Source: Pseudomonadota bacterium
GTDB lineage: Bacteria > Pseudomonadota > Alphaproteobacteria > Rhizobiales > Hyphomicrobiaceae
DNA length: 8,081 bases
Direction: 5' to 3'
Assembly: GCA_023428365.1 (NCBI GenBank)
Contig: JAEYYQ010000289.1
Location: 1-8,081 of the forward strand
The notes below the pieces were generated by a model. That model saw only the letters and a list, made by a program, of their open reading frames with translations, did not search any database and was not told the DNA's origin. The position numbers and the translations under genes were made by a program. The first letter of the stretch is position 1. Each line of letters starts with the position of its first letter. Shown piece after piece: positions 5,592 through 8,081 of the stretch.

Positions 5592-6203
5592 CTATACAGT
5601 GCCAGATTTCGACGGCAGCGGCATGAGAGCCTCAACGAGCTCCCTGACGCGCACGAACGCTGCAGTTCCCCCCGCGATCACCCGCTGTTCCTCATCATCT
5701 GAAAGCTGTGAGGCATCGAGAGCCGCGGTGAAGGTCCTCCAATGCAGACCTCGGCCTTCCGGCGCCCCCGCGAGATGACGCGCGCCAAAACTCTCTGACA
5801 GATCGAGTTTAGCCGCTTCCTTGAGCAGGAATGCCGCGCCGAGGTTTGATCCTTCAGCCACATAAAGCCAGCCCAGCGCCGTCGGGACATCGATCTTGCC
5901 AGCAAAGGCAGGAGGCGCATTGGGTACGGGTACGTCTCGCCCAAGATCCTGCAGATCGTTGACGATCAGAGGCAGTCGACGACGCCCCGCCAAATCGGGC
6001 AGCAGCCCGTCCAGCTCGGCATTCTCATAGAGCGCATCGATGTCGCGATGGAACTGATGCTGGACCTGCACGAACAACGCGTAGCGGTCGCGGCTCGCAA
6101 ACGGTGCAGCCGCCATGATCCGCTGATCCAGACGCTCATGCGCCTCAGTCGTCGCTGCCTTGAGACGTTTCGCCCGCCCCGGCATCTCAGCTATCACGTT
6201 CAT
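5592..6203 (-). CDS. Biliverdin-producing heme oxygenase
   Basis: A 203-residue soluble all-helical protein, the normal length for bacterial heme oxygenases. It opens heme with O2 and electrons to give biliverdin, CO and Fe2+. The first helix, RLKAATTEAHERLD (13-26), contains the proximal heme ligand His22. The distal helix, LGWLYVAEGSNLGAAFLL (110-127), has the flexible G-x3-G (Gly118, Gly122) that lets O2 bind. This is the canonical heme oxygenase fold, not the IsdG/HmuQ type also found in rhizobia. ATG 6203 gives the expected N-terminus; its ribosome site is poor (an A/G-rich GAAAAGA directly before it). A later ATG at codon 7 has no better site. tonB follows on the same strand after 201 bp, which suggests iron release from imported heme. 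A role in making bilin for a phytochrome is also possible, but no phytochrome gene is visible. Confidence 0.92.
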   Translation of the reverse strand: MNVIAEMPGRAKRLKAATTEAHERLDQRIMAAAPFASRDRYALFVQVQHQFHRDIDALYENAELDGLLPDLAGRRRLPLIVNDLQDLGRDVPVPNAPPAFAGKIDVPTALGWLYVAEGSNLGAAFLLKEAAKLDLSESFGARHLAGAPEGRGLHWRTFTAALDASQLSDDEEQRVIAGGTAAFVRVRELVEALMPLPSKSGTV

Positions 6204-6262
6204 TCTTTTCGATACCCCACACCCAAATGCCAGCCGGCTTTAGCGGCCGCACACGTCGCTCG

Positions 6263-6291
6263 CATATATATAGACGTTTGAGACCGGTCGA
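6263..6291 (-). promoter_or_regulatory. Candidate promoter of the heme oxygenase gene
   Basis: On the minus strand, TCGACC (6291-6286) and TATATG (6268-6263), within the run TATATATATG, are spaced 17 bp. The predicted transcript start is near 6256, about 53 nt before the ATG. The perfect palindrome GACCGGTC (6282-6289) overlaps the -35 box and could be an operator. I looked for an Irr-type box (TTTAGAA-TTCTAAA) and found none. Confidence 0.4.
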
Positions 6292-6386
6292 ATTCACACC
6301 TCTTACGGAGATATTTTTTGCTGGTGTGGCCACGACGCGACGGGAAGCGCCCGATCAGCACTCCTCAGTCGCAACCCTCCCCATCG

Positions 6387-6473
6387 TCAGCAATTCGAGC
6401 CGTGGCCAGAGCGTGAGAGGCAGTCTACGATCAAAAACATGACTCTCATAGTATTGTTTACCCGATCCGACAA
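6387..6473 (-). CDS. Possible 28-residue protein downstream of prfH (TTG start)
   Basis: The purine-rich run AAGGAGGAGGA (6491-6481) starts 8 nt after the prfH stop. It is the strongest ribosome-binding sequence in the window after that of prfH itself. Seven bases later a TTG at 6473 opens a frame of 28 codons ending in TGA at 6389-6387. The predicted peptide has a charged start (SDRVNN), a short hydrophobic centre (MRVMFLIVDCL) and a polar tail. It contains two cysteines. The hydrophobic part is too short for a clear membrane helix. Internal ATGs at 6449 and 6440 are less well placed. I recognise no family. If real, it is the third gene of the rtcB-prfH operon. The ribosome site may also be a chance purine run or an abandoned start. 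Confidence 0.3.
   Translation of the reverse strand: MSDRVNNTMRVMFLIVDCLSRSGHGSNC
6433..6452 (-). terminator. Weak terminator candidate after prfH
   Basis: On the minus strand, ACTATGA and TCATGT pair around a GAG loop, with one bulged T, and a run of five T follows (6437-6433, counting the last stem base). The stem is A/T-rich and short. It lies inside the possible small ORF 6387-6473, and both cannot easily be functional unless termination is partial. Confidence 0.2.
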
Positions 6474-6498
6474 CTGTGTTTCCTCCTCCTTCCTGTCG

Positions 6499-7122
6499 TC
6501 AGCCCGGAACAAAACGCGGTCCCCGGAAGCGTCGAACCGGTCGTCCTCGCTCAACCTGGTCGTGACCTGACTGGATGTTCTCCCGATCCGTGATCGCCGA
6601 TAGATCACCATGCAATTTGAGCAATGCAGCAAGACGCTCCAGGGCAATCGCCTTGTTGCGGTGCTGCGACCGCCCGTCACGCGCGATGACTGACAGACCC
6701 GTTGGGACGTGCACCGCCCGCACGGCGCTCTCAGTTCGGTTCTGATGCTGGCCACCAGGTCCGCCAGCACGGAAGGTATCGAACCGCACGTCGGCTGGAT
6801 TGAGATGATCAGGCCGCGCGATCGGCGCATTCAGTTTCAAGACGCCGATGTACCAGTTCTTGCGCTTGTGATGCGGGCGCACCGGGCTTTGCGCAACCCA
6901 CAGGATCGAGCCCGTCCAGGACGACGCGAACTCCGGCGCCCCCGATCCATCAACAATGGCAACGGCCGAGGCCGGACCGTGGCCATCCGGATCAGGACCG
7001 GCAGCAACGTCGAGATCGAGACCAGCCGCCTCGGCATCGCGCTCCAGAATTGCGAGAACTCTGGACAACGCGATCCGGCATTCCACCGGACCGCGTCCGC
7101 TCGTCAAAAGAAGACGGATCAT
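6499..7122 (-). CDS. prfH: PrfH, release-factor homologue for damaged ribosomes
   Basis: A 207-residue class-I release-factor relative without the codon-reading domain. The catalytic loop is [16 protein letters not shown] (120-135), with GGQ at 123-125, which places a Gln in the peptidyl-transferase centre to release the nascent chain. [14 protein letters not shown] (151-164) is the helix that follows in the GGQ domain. HHKRKNW (84-90) is a basic stretch I recall as conserved in PrfH proteins. From published work on the E. coli homologue, PrfH recognises ribosomes whose 16S rRNA has been cut in the decoding centre by ribotoxins of the colicin E3 type, frees the peptide, and lets the paired RtcB ligase reseal the rRNA. 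The ATG overlaps the rtcB stop as ATGA, and AAGGAGG lies seven bases upstream, so the two genes are co-translated. Length is normal and no key residue is missing. Confidence 0.96.
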   Translation of the reverse strand: MIRLLLTSGRGPVECRIALSRVLAILERDAEAAGLDLDVAAGPDPDGHGPASAVAIVDGSGAPEFASSWTGSILWVAQSPVRPHHKRKNWYIGVLKLNAPIARPDHLNPADVRFDTFRAGGPGGQHQNRTESAVRAVHVPTGLSVIARDGRSQHRNKAIALERLAALLKLHGDLSAITDRENIQSGHDQVERGRPVRRFRGPRFVPG

Positions 7123-8081
7123 CGGCGATCCTCCTTCTCGCGACGCTGCGCCTTTGCAGCACCGCCTGCCGTCTTGAACGTCACCAGCGGACGGAACGTC
7201 GCCACGACGCGGACGAGACCGAAATCGACGAGGTCCGCGATGACCCTATCGATGTTCTTGTAGGCGTCCGGCGCTTCCTCAACGAGAAGGTCGCGATCCT
7301 CACAGACCACCACCCCGCCGAACGGATTGCGGGCAAGGCGTGCACGATCCGCCTTTCCCGTGCGCAGACGGCCGTGCATGGAGGCGCGGTCGAACTTGCG
7401 ACCTGCCCCATGTGCCAAGGACGCCAAAGTCTCCGGTCGATCCGCAGCGAGCGGTGCAACCAGATACGAGAGCGTGCCGCGCGATCCGGGGACCGGCACC
7501 AGCGCACGGTCGGCCGGCGCAGTGCCCTTACGATGCAGAACGCCCGCTTTGCCGACCTCCACCATGTTATGACTGAGATCGGCAATCCGACGATAGTCGG
7601 CGCGGACGGCGGCAGCAGCCCGTTCGGCGATCACTTGACGATTCAGCGATGCCCATCGCACAGCAGCGTCGTGGGCCGTGAGATAATCTCGCCCCGCGTC
7701 CGTGTGCGATGCGAGCGCCCGAGCACCCTGCGCCAGTTGCCTCTGGAGGATCGCATAGCCAAGCCCGCGCGATCCGGAGTGCACCAGAATGAACGCGCAA
7801 TCGCGGTCGATCCCGGCTTCAGCCGCGAGTTCCGGTGCAACGATCTCCTCGATCGCCTGGAGTTCGCAGAAGTGATTGCCACCACCAATGCTGCCCAGCG
7901 CGACGTCATGAGGCGTCGACGCAAGACCATGCTGGTCTAGACGACGAACGACGTCTCCATCCCAAGGCGTACCGAGCACGCGCAGGCGCTCCGCCGCCTT
8001 GTCGGCCCGCACCTTTCGAGCCGCGACGTCGAGCTGAAACAGCCCCATGCCGCATCCGATGTCGGATCCGACGAACGGCGG
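7119..8081 (-). CDS. rtcB: RtcB-type RNA ligase of the RtcB-PrfH module, N-terminus cut by window edge
   Basis: The visible 320 residues lack the first part of the protein, perhaps some 60 residues. RtcB joins RNA 2',3'-cyclic or 3'-phosphate ends to 5'-OH ends using GTP and Mn2+. Counting from the first visible residue, the metal-binding motif [12 protein letters not shown] (4-15) carries Asp7 and Cys10. GGGNHFCEL (66-74) and HSGSRG (101-106) add metal and GTP ligands. SHNMVE (170-175) and KGTAPA (185-190) line the active site. AHGAGR (223-228) contains His224, the residue guanylated in known RtcB enzymes. The form [10 protein letters not shown] and the partner prfH indicate the RtcB2-type enzyme used for 16S rRNA repair, not the housekeeping RtcB. 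The ATG at 8048 is internal, since coding similarity continues upstream to the window end. The stop overlaps the prfH start by ATGA. Confidence 0.96.
   Translation of the reverse strand, partial: PPFVGSDIGCGMGLFQLDVAARKVRADKAAERLRVLGTPWDGDVVRRLDQHGLASTPHDVALGSIGGGNHFCELQAIEEIVAPELAAEAGIDRDCAFILVHSGSRGLGYAILQRQLAQGARALASHTDAGRDYLTAHDAAVRWASLNRQVIAERAAAAVRADYRRIADLSHNMVEVGKAGVLHRKGTAPADRALVPVPGSRGTLSYLVAPLAADRPETLASLAHGAGRKFDRASMHGRLRTGKADRARLARNPFGGVVVCEDRDLLVEEAPDAYKNIDRVIADLVDFGLVRVVATFRPLVTFKTAGGAAKAQRREKEDRR
7130..7136 (-). promoter_or_regulatory. Strong ribosome-binding site of prfH inside rtcB
   Basis: AAGGAGG on the minus strand, seven bases before the prfH ATG at 7122, lies within the last rtcB codons. 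With the ATGA overlap it shows that prfH is expressed from the same mRNA and is probably translationally coupled. It also settles the prfH start. Confidence 0.8.

Noticed and set aside
6474..6830. Longer reading of the small ORF upstream through prfH in another frame
   Set aside because: This part overlaps the conserved GGQ domain of prfH and looks like frame noise. Only the portion after the strong ribosome site is considered.
7050..7940. 296-codon plus-strand ORF opposite rtcB and the prfH start
   Set aside because: It is antisense to conserved RtcB catalytic motifs, and its own translation is Arg-rich and featureless.

Overview
The window looks like chromosomal DNA of a GC-rich alphaproteobacterium. 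The order Rhizobiales, for example Bradyrhizobium or a relative, is my best guess. This rests on strong G/C third-position bias, on the nitronate monooxygenase, GMC oxidoreductase, heme oxygenase and TonB proteins, and on sigma70-like promoters in short AT-rich gaps. The genus is inferred, not shown.

Left part (1-955, minus strand): the start of an isocitrate/isopropylmalate-type dehydrogenase, cut by the window edge, lies downstream of a GntR-family regulator of the FCD (FadR-like) subgroup. They are separated by an AT-rich gap with a good promoter candidate. This looks like a small catabolic operon next to its regulator.

Middle (1301-4519, plus strand): a tRNA-Pro(CGG) gene has a clear promoter, and its leader forms two tandem hairpins with the same core. 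It is followed by a class I nitronate monooxygenase and then by a GMC flavoprotein related to cholesterol oxidases. The GMC protein carries a ferredoxin-like four-cysteine insert, and a Ser stands where cholesterol oxidase has its active-site Asn. Its end overlaps the end of the convergent tonB gene by 17 bp.

Right part (4503-8081, minus strand): transcription runs rtcB, prfH, a possible 28-codon ORF, heme oxygenase, tonB. RtcB and PrfH share an ATGA overlap and form the known RtcB-PrfH module, which rescues and re-ligates ribosomes cut in the 16S decoding centre. Heme oxygenase and TonB suggest uptake of iron or heme across the outer membrane followed by heme breakdown. The tonB leader holds a 13-codon upstream ORF whose stop overlaps the tonB start codon, and two inverted repeats that cross each other.

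No insertion sequence, CRISPR array, integrase or rRNA was seen. The less well-explained signals are the small ORF after prfH, the tonB leader, the tRNA leader hairpins and the cysteine cluster of the GMC protein.
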